Source of the DNA: Pelomyxa schiedti
Taxonomy: Eukaryota > Evosea > Pelobiontida > Pelomyxidae
Length of the DNA stretch: 43,469 nt
Reading direction: 5' to 3'
Assembly (NCBI GenBank): GCA_020536535.1
Contig: JAHLWZ010000601.1
Location: 31,525-74,993 of the forward strand
The notes beneath the pieces are model-generated. The model ran no database searches and had not been told where the DNA came from. It saw only the letters and a program-made list of their open reading frames with translations. Position 1 is the first letter of the stretch, and each line of letters opens with the position of its first letter. A program made the position numbers and the translations under genes. Shown here piece after piece: positions 29,895 through 41,563 of this stretch.

Positions 29895-32800
29895 CTATTG
29901 GAAAACCACAACAATGGCTGTGGTGTTGTCAGTGAGGCCACTTTCTTCAGCAATGCAGTGTGCAAATGTCTCAATGGAGGAGTCATTGAACCCCGGGTTG
30001 GATGTCAGAAGCCCAGCAATGCGACCAACAACTTCCTCATTTGTCTGGTTGTCCCACAGCCCATCACATCCTAGTACCATGAACCAGTCCTGTTTAGATT
30101 TTGTTTGAGTTGTTATGAACTTGAAAGAGGAGGAACGCGTACATCTGGAGTGATTTCATGAACAGTGACTTCAGGCACTGGAGTAACCGCTTGCATTTCG
30201 GGAGGAAGGTGTCCTTGTTTGAAGTCAAAGTCTCCAATGGCCCGAGACACTCCCAGTCTGGGTTTTTCCCTTTAATAAATTGAAAAGCTGTACAACTCCT
30301 ACCTTCCATTTACCCGGTGTAGTGTGGTTGGTGGTTTTCCTCCTCCATTTTGAATTACTTCGGCAATCACACTGCAACCTGGCATAAATTGTAAGTCAAA
30401 GTGCACGCAAGGGAAAGAAAACAAACCGGCGTTCCGTATTCTCTGTGTCTCTTGTGGAAGTCCGGGTTTATGATCATTGGTAAGTGCAACAGCTTGCCTG
30501 CTTCTCTTCCCCAGTACACACCTGCAGTCACCTGTACATGCGTTAAAATTGTGTTTCTTTCAACGTGACCAATACCTGCATTAGCTAATGTAAGGGTATT
30601 ATTACAGAGTACAACAACAAGAGCTGTGCTGCCACATCCTCCTGGTGTCACCTAATTTCTGAAATCAGAATGTGGACTACTGGAACAAACAAAACAACTT
30701 TCTTGAACGCCGCGTCCGTATTACAGAATGTGGATATAAGTGCTGCTTTTTTATCGGTTTCAAATTTGGGATCCTTAGTTAGGAGACTGTAAACGTTCCT
30801 AACACAGTATTCAGAAGCTATGTGTCCCCCATGTCCATCAAATATTGCAAAGTAATGTGTTTCCTTGGAAAGATTCAGCAAAAAAGAATCAATTACTGAA
30901 GGAATACTTGTTCAATAGAGGGAGGTAGAGTCCAGTGGGTCATTTTACTGAAGAAGTCTCGGTAATAAGGCTTCCCAGCAGGTGTTTTATCTGGTACCCA
31001 ACCTGACGGAGTCTATGGAAAATTAGGAGGGGAAGGAGATAAGAGTGAACCTTGAAACTGGAATTCGGGAAGGGGCTAATTATCAGAAATCGGTCTTCTT
31101 GTGTTGGGTGGGGACCCTGCAGGCTAGCGCCACCCAGTGCTTTGATGGCAGTTTTTGGAGGAGCTAATGCAATTTTAGGGCATTAGATGATTTTTGTTGC
31201 TAACCTGTGGATGAGGGATTTGGAGTCTTGGAACTTGCTGTCTTTGTTATTGTTTAGGGCATAGCAGTATGTAAGATTATGTAGGATTAACCTTAGGGGT
31301 TACAAGACAAGCTGAACTACTACTCAAAGGAATGTGAGGTGCAGTAGAGAGGTTTAAGGATGAATTTGCAGTTGAGGGCTTTGTATTGGCAAGTAGTGAT
31401 TCTGTGGATTTTGTTGAATGGGTGGAGGGTGTTTCTTTTGTGGAAAGATGGGGTTGGGAGGCGGCATGCACAGGTGCACTTTTCCTATGTGAAATAACTT
31501 CTGCAGAAGGTGATTTGTTAAGTTGCGGTTTAGTTGTAATTGAGGGTGTTGATGCAGTTAAAGCAGTCTTTTCTAGTTTTCTTGAGTCACTAGGGGGTTT
31601 TGTTGAAGATGCTTTCAATGGTGAGATGGTGGTTGTGAGTACTGGTGAGGCTGGGGAGGGCACGTGCACAGCCTCCTGTGGAGTTGGTGGTTGTGGTGTT
31701 GGAGTGATTGCACGCTCCAGAGGAGGGAGTGCTTCTGATGTAGGCACCGAGGCAGGTATAGGAGTTGGTGAAGAAGGTTGCGCAGTGTTTGGAGAAGCGG
31801 AGCGGATAGGTGTAGGAGCCCGTGTAGGTGTTACGGTTGGAGTTGAGACAGTGGGTGTGGGGGTTGCAGGGAGTGCCTGTGTGGTGGATGAGGGTGTTTG
31901 AGAAGGAAGGAGAGGAGCCGTGACGGAACGTGTAAGTACTGCTGAAGTGGATGGAGTAGCCATGGACTCCCATAAAGTTTGACCCGAACGGGCATTAGGG
32001 AGCATCTTGGCTGATCCAGGAAGAGGCCCTTTACGACTTTGTTCTTTTAGAAAGGAAATATACTTTCAAGAAATTGGATGAAACCTGGTCCCCGGAAGTA
32101 CTTTAGAAGTAGGTGACTATATAGATGTCAAATGAATTGTAAAAATGTGGAAATAAGAAATACAGGAGGAAACAGGGAATTGTAATGGTCTATGCAGTAT
32201 CTGCAGAGTAATGCAACCTGAGCATCACTTACGGGACTGCGAGCATGTGGATCACGGTTTTTCAAAATAATGGGGCCAAAAATTGTGCCCAAAGCGACAC
32301 TGTCCATTTTGTTTACCTTTGAATTGGAAATAACCTATTGGACAGTGAAATTGTGCGGTTATGTGTACTTATATATTATGAAATTATTGTTTGGGTACTG
32401 TGTTCATTGTACATAAACAAAGAATTCCAAAAGAAACTGCAACGAGGCAAGGTTTCCTGAAGGAAGCCTGGATACTGCTGTCTTAAGTGGTTGGAGATAT
32501 CCAACTTCTTGCACTTAAAAATTATTAGAATAGAACAAAGTTTTCATAAAATGCCACTCACTTGACAGGTCAATAAATGGTTCATATAAATTAAAAGTCA
32601 GAAGAGGGTCTGGTAGAGAGTCCAAGTAGAGAATCAAAAGAGACGCGGCAGTGTGGATATCCGCAACCGGATCACCTTGGAGAGTCGGGTCAAAAAACAT
32701 TGACTGGACTTTTTCTGTGTACCCTGCTCAATAATAATTTTTGCACTTGCAAGTGTTGCCTCCGGAACTCTGACCTTAAAAATGTTTTCTATGGAGGCCG

Positions 32801-33453
32801 CTATCGTTTTGTTGAGTCATTGTGAGGTACGGAGTAAGACTTTACCATTGGCAGAACGCAGCCCATCAATGAGAAGACGCAAAGGAGGAGGGAGTGTACC
32901 ACCTCCTTGTGATATTGCCAGATCAATGGGAATACCAAAGAGATAACCGTTGGTGGAAACAGGCGGTGAAACAGGCGGTGAAACAGTCCTCGAAATGGGG
33001 GGCGTAGAGGTGCTGCGGACGAGTTCAGGAGATTTTGCACTCGGGATTGCTTGAAGGAGTAAATGAAAGGACAAGATGAAGAAAATGGTACATTCTCCTA
33101 CGGCGGATGTCAATGCTGCAAGCCACAATCGAGATTGTGCAGCAGTCACAAACCCAAGAGTGGCCTCGCTGAATAGGGACCTTTTAGTGGCGTTTCCTGG
33201 TGGAGTCAAAACTATCCCAAAAAGGGGTTTGATTGTGTGCACTTCCTGGGCAAATATACAAGGGAAGGATTAAGCACAAGAAAAGATATGTTTTTAAATA
33301 CTTGGACATTCCAGCCAGCTAATGCCATGGAAATCTCAAATCCGTCCCCGTCATTCTACAAATTTTCAGTTACGAGAAAAGAGTGAGTACAGGGAATGCA
33401 TAGAATACCCCTGTCATTGTTAGAGTGCCAGTCTCGGTCAAGACGCAGTCCAT
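29895..33453 (-). CDS. PH - RhoGAP - linker - PP2C phosphatase fusion with a WW domain inside the PP2C domain
   Basis: From ATG 33453 (MDCVLTETGTLTMTG) the exons give a PH-like domain ending LFSEATLGFV...SRLWLAALTSA, then a RhoGAP domain: LPPPLRLLIDGLRSANG, TAASLLILYLDSLPDPLL, VNKMDSVALGTIFGPIIL. The arginine-finger loop (GIFR in active GAPs) is not visible. A P/S/T-rich linker of about 240 residues (31277-32005) follows. The PP2C domain has LQGPHPTQEDRFLI, then an inserted WW domain (PSGWVPDKTPAGKPYYRDFF, SKMTHWTLPP), then YFAIFDGHGGH, GGCGSTALVVVL, GCDGLWDNQTNEEVV and DNTTAIVVVFQ at the TAG. The metal-binding Asp residues are present. The whole is one frame across more than ten introns of 40-190 nt. 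It probably couples Rho-GTPase binding to Ser/Thr dephosphorylation. The alternative of two adjacent genes is weakened by continuous phase through the linker. Confidence 0.85.
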
Positions 33454-33708
33454 GGGAACAAACCCCGTGTCAGACGCAGTTCGGACTTGCGCTCTCGCCT
33501 TCAATTGACTCTATCAAAAAACAAATACAGTGAGGACGCAGACACTATTTGAAGGAGAGATCTCGTTGCATGTGTAGAGTTTGTCGTCGCTGTCTGTTCA
33601 TCTACGCCAAATTGCATCGACATACCATCGACCCTTCGTAGATCTTCTGTTTGTTTTTATTTTTATTGTCTTGTTTCTGCTCATGGTCGTTTTCGGCCAA
33701 TCATCACA
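33454..33708. promoter_or_regulatory. Divergent intergenic region
   Basis: About 255 nt separate the RhoGAP-PP2C start (-) from the PLP-fold gene start (+), so both promoters should lie here. It holds T-rich runs (33640-33670) but no clear TATA box. Confidence 0.5.
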
Positions 33709-36226
33709 ATGGAAATCACTTCGTGTTTAGTTGACATGTTGATGGTGCAGGCAATCAAATCATCAAAAAACAAAAACGAGACGAAACAAATGGACCGTTG
33801 TACGTCCCCACGCGCCCGCCTCTACGTCGAGAAATTCTGCAGGATACTCCTGCGACGCCGCGAGGTGAGGGAATTATGGGTGTCCCTGAACCCACATCCC
33901 TCCCGCCCTACGACGACTTCAACAACTACGTCGTCATCGTCATCATCCCCAAGGCCCACGTCGCAGCCGATGTCGTTCTCGAGCCTGAGGGAGTCTCAAT
34001 TGACTGAGGAATGCGGTGTCCCAGCCTCGATCTCGGGGACGTACGGCCTGCACGTGTGCGAGGTTCCAAGGCCCGAGGACGGGGGCGGAGATTCTCGTAA
34101 AAGCGGGGCCGACGAGGACGACCGAGGGCGAGACCCTTTTTTGCCGGACTTGTGGAGGAAACTAAGCCCTGTTTACATGAGGGACAACAATGATCAGGTG
34201 GGTCCAGATTCGAGTCGTACTACATCAACCTATTTTTAAACCTTTTTTTTTTTTGGAAAATTTAAAAAAAAAAAAAAAACCAGTTGTAATGGAGGCTTTT
34301 AATAGGGGATGTGGCTTTCGTGTTTTTTCACCCATCATTATTGCTCAGCTTGGTTTGTAGGTGCAACCACTTTTGGAGCAAGTGGCATCCATGATTCCTA
34401 GCAAAGATGAAACAAAGTGGGTGTGGGGACAAAATGTCTTTCTGGTAAACTGCCCTGACATTGTGGAAAAGATGACTGCTGTGTTTCCTTCTATGCTCGA
34501 GGATATAAATAAAAGCCTTGGCTCTGGCGCACCCTTAGTGTGCTCTGAAACCCCATTTCCAGGAATTTGGGCATTGCATAATTCCATGCCCGCAGTCGCG
34601 AAAAGCTGGCAAATGGAATACTTTATAATAAAACTGATCAACCACCTCGGTGCAACTCCTTCACTGTATACCTTATTTCAAGTAGCATCAAGTTCTGGCC
34701 CTGTTGCACATGTTACAAGTACAACAGAATCCAACCAATTCCCCTCTTCCCCATTGGACTGCCCTCAGCTGTGCGCATCAAAAACACGAAGTCCAGGTGC
34801 ATACATTGTCTGGCTTGCCTCCATTAGACTGGCTCAAGCTTCCGCCGTGAATGGACTGGTTCTGGAGAAGCAAAGACACATTATTGAAAGTGCCATTGAC
34901 TCGATAGTCATATTTCAGAACAGTTCTGTGCACGTGGCTCGATTTTTTGAAGTTGTGGCAAATGAACTCTCAATTGGACTTTGTATGAAACATCCTTACG
35001 ACATCGGCAATTTCCGTGAAGCTTGGTGGCGAATTTTCAGTCAGAGACACCCTACATTTGTACATTTCCACCACTCGGAATACCTTGTATCAAGTGGAAT
35101 GGATGCCATCACATCGTGCCTACATGCAGCCGGAGGAATGCCGACCTCACTGGTACCAGGTCGTGACTACATAGAAGCAAAGGCCCTCTGCCTTGCACCT
35201 CAAACAGTTTCACATCCAGATGGAAGGATAATATTCTATTTTACGCCGAATCCGAGTTTTCCATTTGAACCGTTCTCACTGGAGGCCATTAAGTCGAAGC
35301 TGTCAGAACCTTTGGCAGAAGGAAAACCAGTGATTCTCATTGTTGATATCACCGTTGAAACATACAAACCCCTGGATTCCGCGTCTGCATTTCTGGCCAG
35401 TCTCCACGATTTCTTCTCCAGCGGACTTCCGCTATGCCTGCTGATTGTGAAAAGCTTTGTAAAATATGCTACTCTTGGCACCGGAAAAGCAATGGGTGGA
35501 GGAATCCTACTTGTGCGTGATTCACGCACTCCGATTCCACTGTTTGACCAGATGGAATCCTCATTCCGCAATCATCAGGATTCATTGAACTGGATTTCCA
35601 CTCTGGATGGACAGTTCCTGACACACATTCTAAAATTCTGCCCCCGGGCCGAGATAGACTTCATCACTAACGCCTCCCATAACACCGAATTCTTCCACCA
35701 GGAGTGCTGGGATCAAGTGGCCATCACGCCTGGCCTTCCATTTGCCACGCGGCTTAGGAGTGCCAAATGGAAATTATGGGATGAACAGGAACAACCATCG
35801 CCGCACAGTAAAACTACAACAACCGCGACTGCTTCCACGACTCCCACTCCCACAATCCTGAACTCGGCCAGAATTGCTGAGATGGTAGGGATGGAGGAAA
35901 AGGACAGCTTCTCGTCACTACACACTTCTTTCCTCACATTTCCCTCCTTTATTAGATTCAACATTGGACAGGAAACCCATAAGGAACTTCTGCAAAAATA
36001 CTCTGCACTGGGCCTTTTATTCCGCGATGAATCCGGACCCGGGGCAAAGACTCCAGTTTCAAAACTAACGATAGAAAACGCTATCACTGAAGCATCACAC
36101 ATGTCACATCCAGAGGATAGGATTCTTTCTCTGAAGAAATTCTCTCTGAAGGCATTCCCAGAACCAATTCTGTCGTTACCACCTTCAAGTCACACAGAAT
36201 CACAATCCCCTTGTTGCTTGTTGTAA
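33709..36226 (+). CDS. PLP-dependent transferase-fold protein with disordered N-terminus and CaaX box
   Basis: Two exons (33709-34197; 34361-36226) joined in phase 0, 784 residues. The N-terminus is S/T/P-rich. The second exon contains FHHSEYLVSSGMDAITSCLH, GKPVILIVDITVETYKPLDS (compare the 'vDnTf.tP' Asp of Cys/Met-type PLP enzymes) and LLIVKSFVKYATLGTGKAMG, where SFVKY matches the PLP-lysine 'S.TKy..GH' site. This order suggests a diverged Cys/Met-metabolism (gamma-family) PLP enzyme; the usual Gly and Tyr residues of the PLP pocket are not clearly conserved, so activity is uncertain. The protein ends SPCCLL, a CaaX box with Leu last, the signal for geranylgeranylation, which is unusual for this fold. 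Stop is TAA. Confidence 0.6.
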
Positions 36227-36310
36227 ATGTAAAAAAAATTGGCAAAAAGGTGTTTCTGAAAGTTTACATAGTGGTACTAATGGTTTTTCTTTGTACAGTG
36301 GGGGTGTGGT

Positions 36311-37937
36311 TTAGGATTCCTGAAGGGACAGGAAAAGGTTTGTCCATTCGACTTCATACTCGAATTGTACTATTCGCTCCACATAAAGCTGCAACAATTT
36401 ACGGTACCGCTCTTGAATGTTGCATCCAGTCTGTGGAGGAAGAACATTAGCCACTGGGATACAGCTTGCAAACAAACCTTGGCGTGCAGTTTTCTCAAAC
36501 ATATAGGGCAAAGTTGCATTGGTTGGTTGTCCGCTTCTTCTAAGGAATTGGATCCGTTCATGACGCAGTTGTAGTAGATACAGTGCTCAAAGTTGAAAAG
36601 GTGTAAAGTCTCATGGACCAGTGTTTGGCAACTGCGCCACAAAAGGCTGTGGTTTGCAGTGGCATCTACGTGTAAATTTAGGAACAAGAAATGAAGATAA
36701 AATTTGGATACTCAGGTAACGGGCAAAGCTAAAAACCCCAACACGATTTTCGGCAAGACCAAAGACCCAATTGAAGCCAACAGAATACAAATCCTCCATT
36801 GTGATGGCGACCAGGCACATGCCTAAAGGCTGTCATTACAACTCTATGTACGTCGAAATGCATAAAATTTGGCGGAGTTGCCGACTTCAGGAGAGTGCAA
36901 ATTTTATCAGACAGTAGTTGTATCTTTCCATCAGAAACTCGGTAAGGTATCTTCCACAATTTCTGTGGATGGGAGGGATCCCGGTATTTCATAAACCTGG
37001 TGATGCCTATAAATTGGACAACGAACCAAATATTGGGATTTCTTACTTTTCTTTGTGAACATCTGTTGGTGCCTTCGTTCTTGCGCTTGCTCTTGCATCC
37101 GGGTTCTTTTGAACAACCCAGGGCTCCATGAGGTGAACCACAGTAGCGAGGTAGGCCTGTGCAAATCTCTGTAGGAAGTGAAGATCGATGTCCAAATGAC
37201 CTAATGGCAATAGATAAACAGTATCTCTGAGAGAAGCCCTGTCCAGAAGTAGTTAAACAACTGAACAAAGCATAATAGAGATATTAATGCGTAGGATATA
37301 GAAATAAAACAAATTCTCATAAAGATAGAACAAGTGAACGTGGAAGCAGGTAAACCAAATTGAGAGGATCCAAAAGCCACCAACAATACAAAATGAGATG
37401 TATTAACTACTAACAACGAGTGAGTGGGATGAAATGTACAATCTAACGCCGCCCACAACCTCGGCAACAGAGCCAACAGATAACAGACATCAGATAGGAC
37501 TAGATAGTAGATAACAGATTGAGTTGGGTTTGGGCGGGGCGCACACACTTGGCGCTTGGAGTGCCACACGTGGCCAGGAACGAGTCGAAGTCCTGCCCGC
37601 ACTCGCGCTGGGACCACAGCCAGTCCCCAGGCCCCGGCCTCGCAATGGGCTGGAAGAAATTCCTGCCCCCAAGCGCCGCCGCCCCCCCCTCGCCACTCCC
37701 ACAAGTAGCAACCGTGGAGGTCGCGGCAGGTACAATTGGCACAGCTGCCGATGTAGATGAGGAGGAGGGCGAGGGAGATGGAGAAGGAGAAGGAGGAGTG
37801 GGGGCGGGGGACTGGGCGAGGAGCGAGGGGAGGCCGCCGAAGGAGGACCGTAGGGGGGAGTCCATGGGCTCGGGGCCAAACGCCCTCATCACGGCCTCCA
37901 TCGACGGCGGCGTGAACTTTCCCTTCCTACTGCTCAT
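36311..37937 (-). CDS. Archaemetzincin (AMZ) family metallopeptidase
   Basis: From ATG 37937 (MSSRKGKFTPPSMEAVMRAF) a P/S-rich start leads to RNFFQPIARPGPGDWLWSQ, then spliced exons give LDIDLHFLQRFAQAYLATVV, TMEDLYSVGFNWVFGLAEN then RVGVFSFARY, and the active site HETLHLFNFEHCIYYNCVM followed by MQLCPICLRKL. This is the archaemetzincin signature HExxHxxGxxHCx4CxM...CxxC, binding one catalytic and one structural zinc. The conserved Gly of HExxHxxGxxH is Asn here; zinc ligands and Glu are intact. The C-terminus (RYRKLLQLYVERIVQFEYEV) matches the helical end of human AMZ2-like proteins. Physiological substrates of the family are not firmly known. The gene is divergent from C9orf72 with 251 nt between starts. 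Confidence 0.9.
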
Positions 37938-38188
37938 GTACTAACCGGTATTGTCGATGTTCCTTGAAGGACAGGTTTGTGATGGTGACGGAGGCTGGAT
38001 CTTGACTGATGCAGAAAGGAGTGCGCAGGGGAGTGGTGTATTTGGAGTATGGGCGATAGGCGCAGGGGAGTAGTGTCACTTTCCGATGTGAGTGAAGGTA
38101 ATGAAAAAAAAAGGTGGACTTCTGGTAATAAACAACGCGCACAAAACATCCCGTAAAAGAGACGAGATCTTGGATCTACGGAGGGGTA
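37938..38188. promoter_or_regulatory. Divergent region between archaemetzincin and C9orf72 genes
   Basis: About 250 nt between the two start codons. No clear core promoter motif; a purine-rich AAAAAAAAGG tract lies at 38104-38113. Confidence 0.4.
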
Positions 38189-41100
38189 ATGTACAATACT
38201 GCATGGAGCACAACCACGCCCCTCGGATCTGCGGCACCCCCGCGTGCCTCCACTCCCACGTTACTCACGTCTAGCGCCACGTTCAAGCCGGTCCGCAAGA
38301 TGTCACTCCCGGCCCGCCCCACCGCCGCCAACGTTTTTCGAGAGGTCCACTCTCCGCCGTTCGTGACTGGTTTCGGCGTCGCCGACGTGCCCTCGCCGCC
38401 GCATTTCCCGGCCCCGCTGCCGCCGACCTCTCCCACAATGTTCTTTCTGCTCCCCCCGCCGCCCTCCTCCTCCTCCGGGATGCAGAGCTTCTCCGTGATG
38501 TCGCAGGGAGGGCACAAGAAGCGCGGCAGCGCCGCCTCGATGTCGCTGACTCGCTCTTCTCCTTGTGAATGTGTGATTCCAATCGCTCCGCCGTCCGTTG
38601 CGCCGCCGCCTGCTCCTCCCCCGCCTCCGCCGCCTCCCCCGCCGCCGCCGAAATTCCCGACGCCTCACTGCACGACGGCACAGTCCGCCTGCGGTTCTTC
38701 GGACTTCCGTTCTCCTTTGAAGAACTCGTCGAGCGTGGTTTCTATTTCACCGTTGATGGAGCCCTCGTCTTCAGAACCGCAATTAGCACCCATATCTCTA
38801 CAGGGTTCTCCACCTTCAACATTCGATCCCACTCAAAGTGTACAGCCACTAACCACACCACCGATTCTCCGCCCGCAATCATTGTCACCTGTGTGTCTCA
38901 CACAAACTCCATCTCCACCAACCTCACCCACGATTGTATCCCCGAAAATAATACCGATCGTTCCTATTCCAATACATAGACCAACACCCACTTCACCGAT
39001 TCTTACCTCGACATTGCATAAATCACATCACGTAAATCCTCAAACACCATCATCACCAGCACCAACAACGGCTATCCCTCACACGGGACTATTGCACGAA
39101 TATTGGAATGCCACAATTTCCAACCGGCAAAAAAGGAAACCGAACCCTGTGCATTCACCAGGCCATCCACTGCACTCTCCACGAGGTTAGCATATTTCGT
39201 TAATACTCTTTCGTTTCACAGTTTTTTCCATAGGGGCGAGACACGTCAAGTAATACTCTTTCCCCTTATTTGGATTAACAGTTGTATCAAGACCACATTT
39301 CTTTAAAAATGAAACTACCACTTGGATAAGTGCTGTTCATTTAGGAATGTATTCCAGTGGCCTTGGTCCGCATCTAGCGGTGGTAATGGCGGCATTCACA
39401 CCCGTTCTCCATCCAATAAGAAATAACAGGCCTGGAATGGGATTGAAACCTTAACGGAAGAAGAGCACATGGCGTTTGTTATTGCTGAACTGTCGGACTC
39501 AATAAGAGTGTTTGATTTTTATTGTGACGAAATCAGTGATTGTATGCAGATTAAGCTCATATCCCTGCCCTCAGGTACGGCTAGAAGTTGTTGTTTATCA
39601 ACACCCGTAACCCACCTTAGATCATTTCTTTGTATCTATAGTCTTCACTGTCATGACACAGGGACAAGCGAAAATATGCACACTCACAATATTGGCAAGA
39701 AAAGAATTTTTATCAAGATATCTCGAGTTCCATCCTCGATCAATTGATAGTAAATGTTCCCTGTAAGACTTCTGCAACGCAAATTTGCTCATTTCTTAAT
39801 AGGACTTGGGGTTACAGCATGCCGATTATGTATTTTACTATCGAAGGTAACTTTCGATCTCGTGTCCCTTTTTTGGAGCCAAATTGTTTCGAATAGGACA
39901 CTGTAATTGCACCAATTAATATGGAAGTGCAAGCGCTTTGTGAATCTATGGAAGTACTCCTTCATAGACAGCTCCCCATAAATATGTGTTGCGCAACAGA
40001 GATGGATAAAGTCATTGATACATATGGCGAGAACTTTTTCTCTATGTATTTATATATGTGATGTATGTGTACTTTTGTTTGCTTGTTTTAGTTTCAATAA
40101 ATTTAACTGATGCCGTATTTTTAGTGCAGTGACATCACATTTGAAGACCCTTGGCTGTACAGTGGTAACTGGCTCAGATAAAGAAAAGATTGATTCGGTT
40201 TGTATTTTGTTCTTCACTCTTTTCCTTTAACTCATTCGTTTTTCAATTTGATACAGTTTGTTAGTGCACTTGCCCTGTTTTCAGATCCAATTCAGAGATC
40301 AAATTCCAGTTACGTATTTGCTCCGACTTATTCTTCTGATGTGAGTGGTACCCTACTTAAATGCCTTCTGATTTTATGCAAGCTACTACTCCAAGGGATA
40401 GTCGGAGATATTTCTGACATCACTGATGAGCAAGTTTTCTTAAATCAGTATCCCACTACAATAATTGATCTTGAGGCCCGAGATGTAGCAATGGTTCGAC
40501 ATAGGATAGACTTGATGTTTACTAACACGAGTTTTAATCAAGTTTTCTGGGTTTGCTACTTTCAAGAAACTCCAAAAAGAGTATATTAGAGCTCAAGTCG
40601 AAAAACTATACAACCAGTCATCACCACCCACTCCTCTGACAAAACTTTCCAAGTGCTCTTCCCTCCATTAATAAGTAACAACTATTGGGAGCTAACTGAT
40701 TCCAAATATCAGGCGATCCTTCATCTTGCGTAATTTGCAGCAATCCGTAGGATCCGAAATGGTACTTGCAATGATAGAAGAATTGCAGGATTTGCCTCGG
40801 TAAGTCTGCACTTAAACTCCCACAATTTGACTTCATATTTCAATCATAGTATCGCTCGCACACAGACACCCGGCGTGAACATCTTATACACAACAATCAC
40901 AAAACAAACACAAAAATAAATTAAAGGCATCTACAAGAAGCCGTTGTGAGGAACTGGCTACATCTTTTCGTGAGATACGCCACCACCGCCGTACTTATTA
41001 TCGAAAAAACTCCAAGGTATTTTTTAATTCATTCAATCTCACCTTTCTCTCACCTCGGGTTTTCCTTCCTCCTAACGCACAAACAAAACAAAACTAGTGA

Positions 41101-41315
41101 GTGCAGTAGTGACAGAATATTTAGAAACCTTGTTGAGGCACTATACCTCAACGAGTCTGATTTACAAGTAATAATGGCCTTTGCCGGTTAGTTCCGTCCA
41201 CCATTACCCTCTGTCCCTAATCCTTTCTCAAGAAAAACTCTCCCCTGGGCTACATGAATTTCTGCACACCCGCGAATCCCGTGAAATTCGTGAGCTCTCC
41301 CAAAGTTCACACTGA
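38189..41315 (+). CDS. C9orf72: C9orf72 orthologue (DENN-type protein) with long proline-rich N-terminal extension
   Basis: Exon 1 (38189-39185) encodes about 332 residues, mostly P/S/T-rich with a run of 12 Pro, ending with LLHEYWNATIS, the start of the longin domain. Exon 2 is only 11 nt (39234-39244) and completes GARH, matching the conserved GPRVRH. Later exons give AWNGIETLTEEEHMAFVIAE, VTSHLKTLGCTVVTGSDKEK, DSFVSALALFSDPIQRSNSS, LLLQGIVGDISDITDEQVFL, NQYPTTIIDLEARDVAMVRH, KLQKEYIRAQVEKLY, EAVVRNWLHLFVRYA and NESDLQVIMAFAEKLSPGLH before TGA at 41315. Order, spacing and C-terminus match animal C9orf72. In animals it works with SMCR8 and WDR41 as a GAP-like complex in autophagy and lysosome signalling; neither partner is in this window. 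Introns are 25-176 nt. The 39245-39429 intron is the least certain. Confidence 0.9.
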
Positions 41316-41563
41316 GGGACAAAATTTTGCCCGTGCCTTTCCAATTCGTTGTAATTCCACAATCAAAGACCTCTCAAGAAAAAAATTAAAAAAAAGAAGA
41401 GCTATTTTTAGCGTCAATGCACAATGTTACGAGGTTACGAGGCTGTGGTTTGTTGGATAACAAAGCTAGGAAATGAGGTATTTAGCAAAGGGAGTGCTGA
41501 CACAGTCAATTGTGAGTCTATGGAAAGGTGTCTTATCTTGGGTGAGTGCATTGCTTGAATGTC

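Noticed and set aside
31386-31901. Forward ORF rich in V/G/E
   Set aside because: Antisense of the P/S/T-rich linker of the RhoGAP-PP2C gene.
38283-38681. Arginine-rich reverse ORFs
   Set aside because: Antisense shadows of the GC-rich proline-coding exon of the C9orf72 gene.
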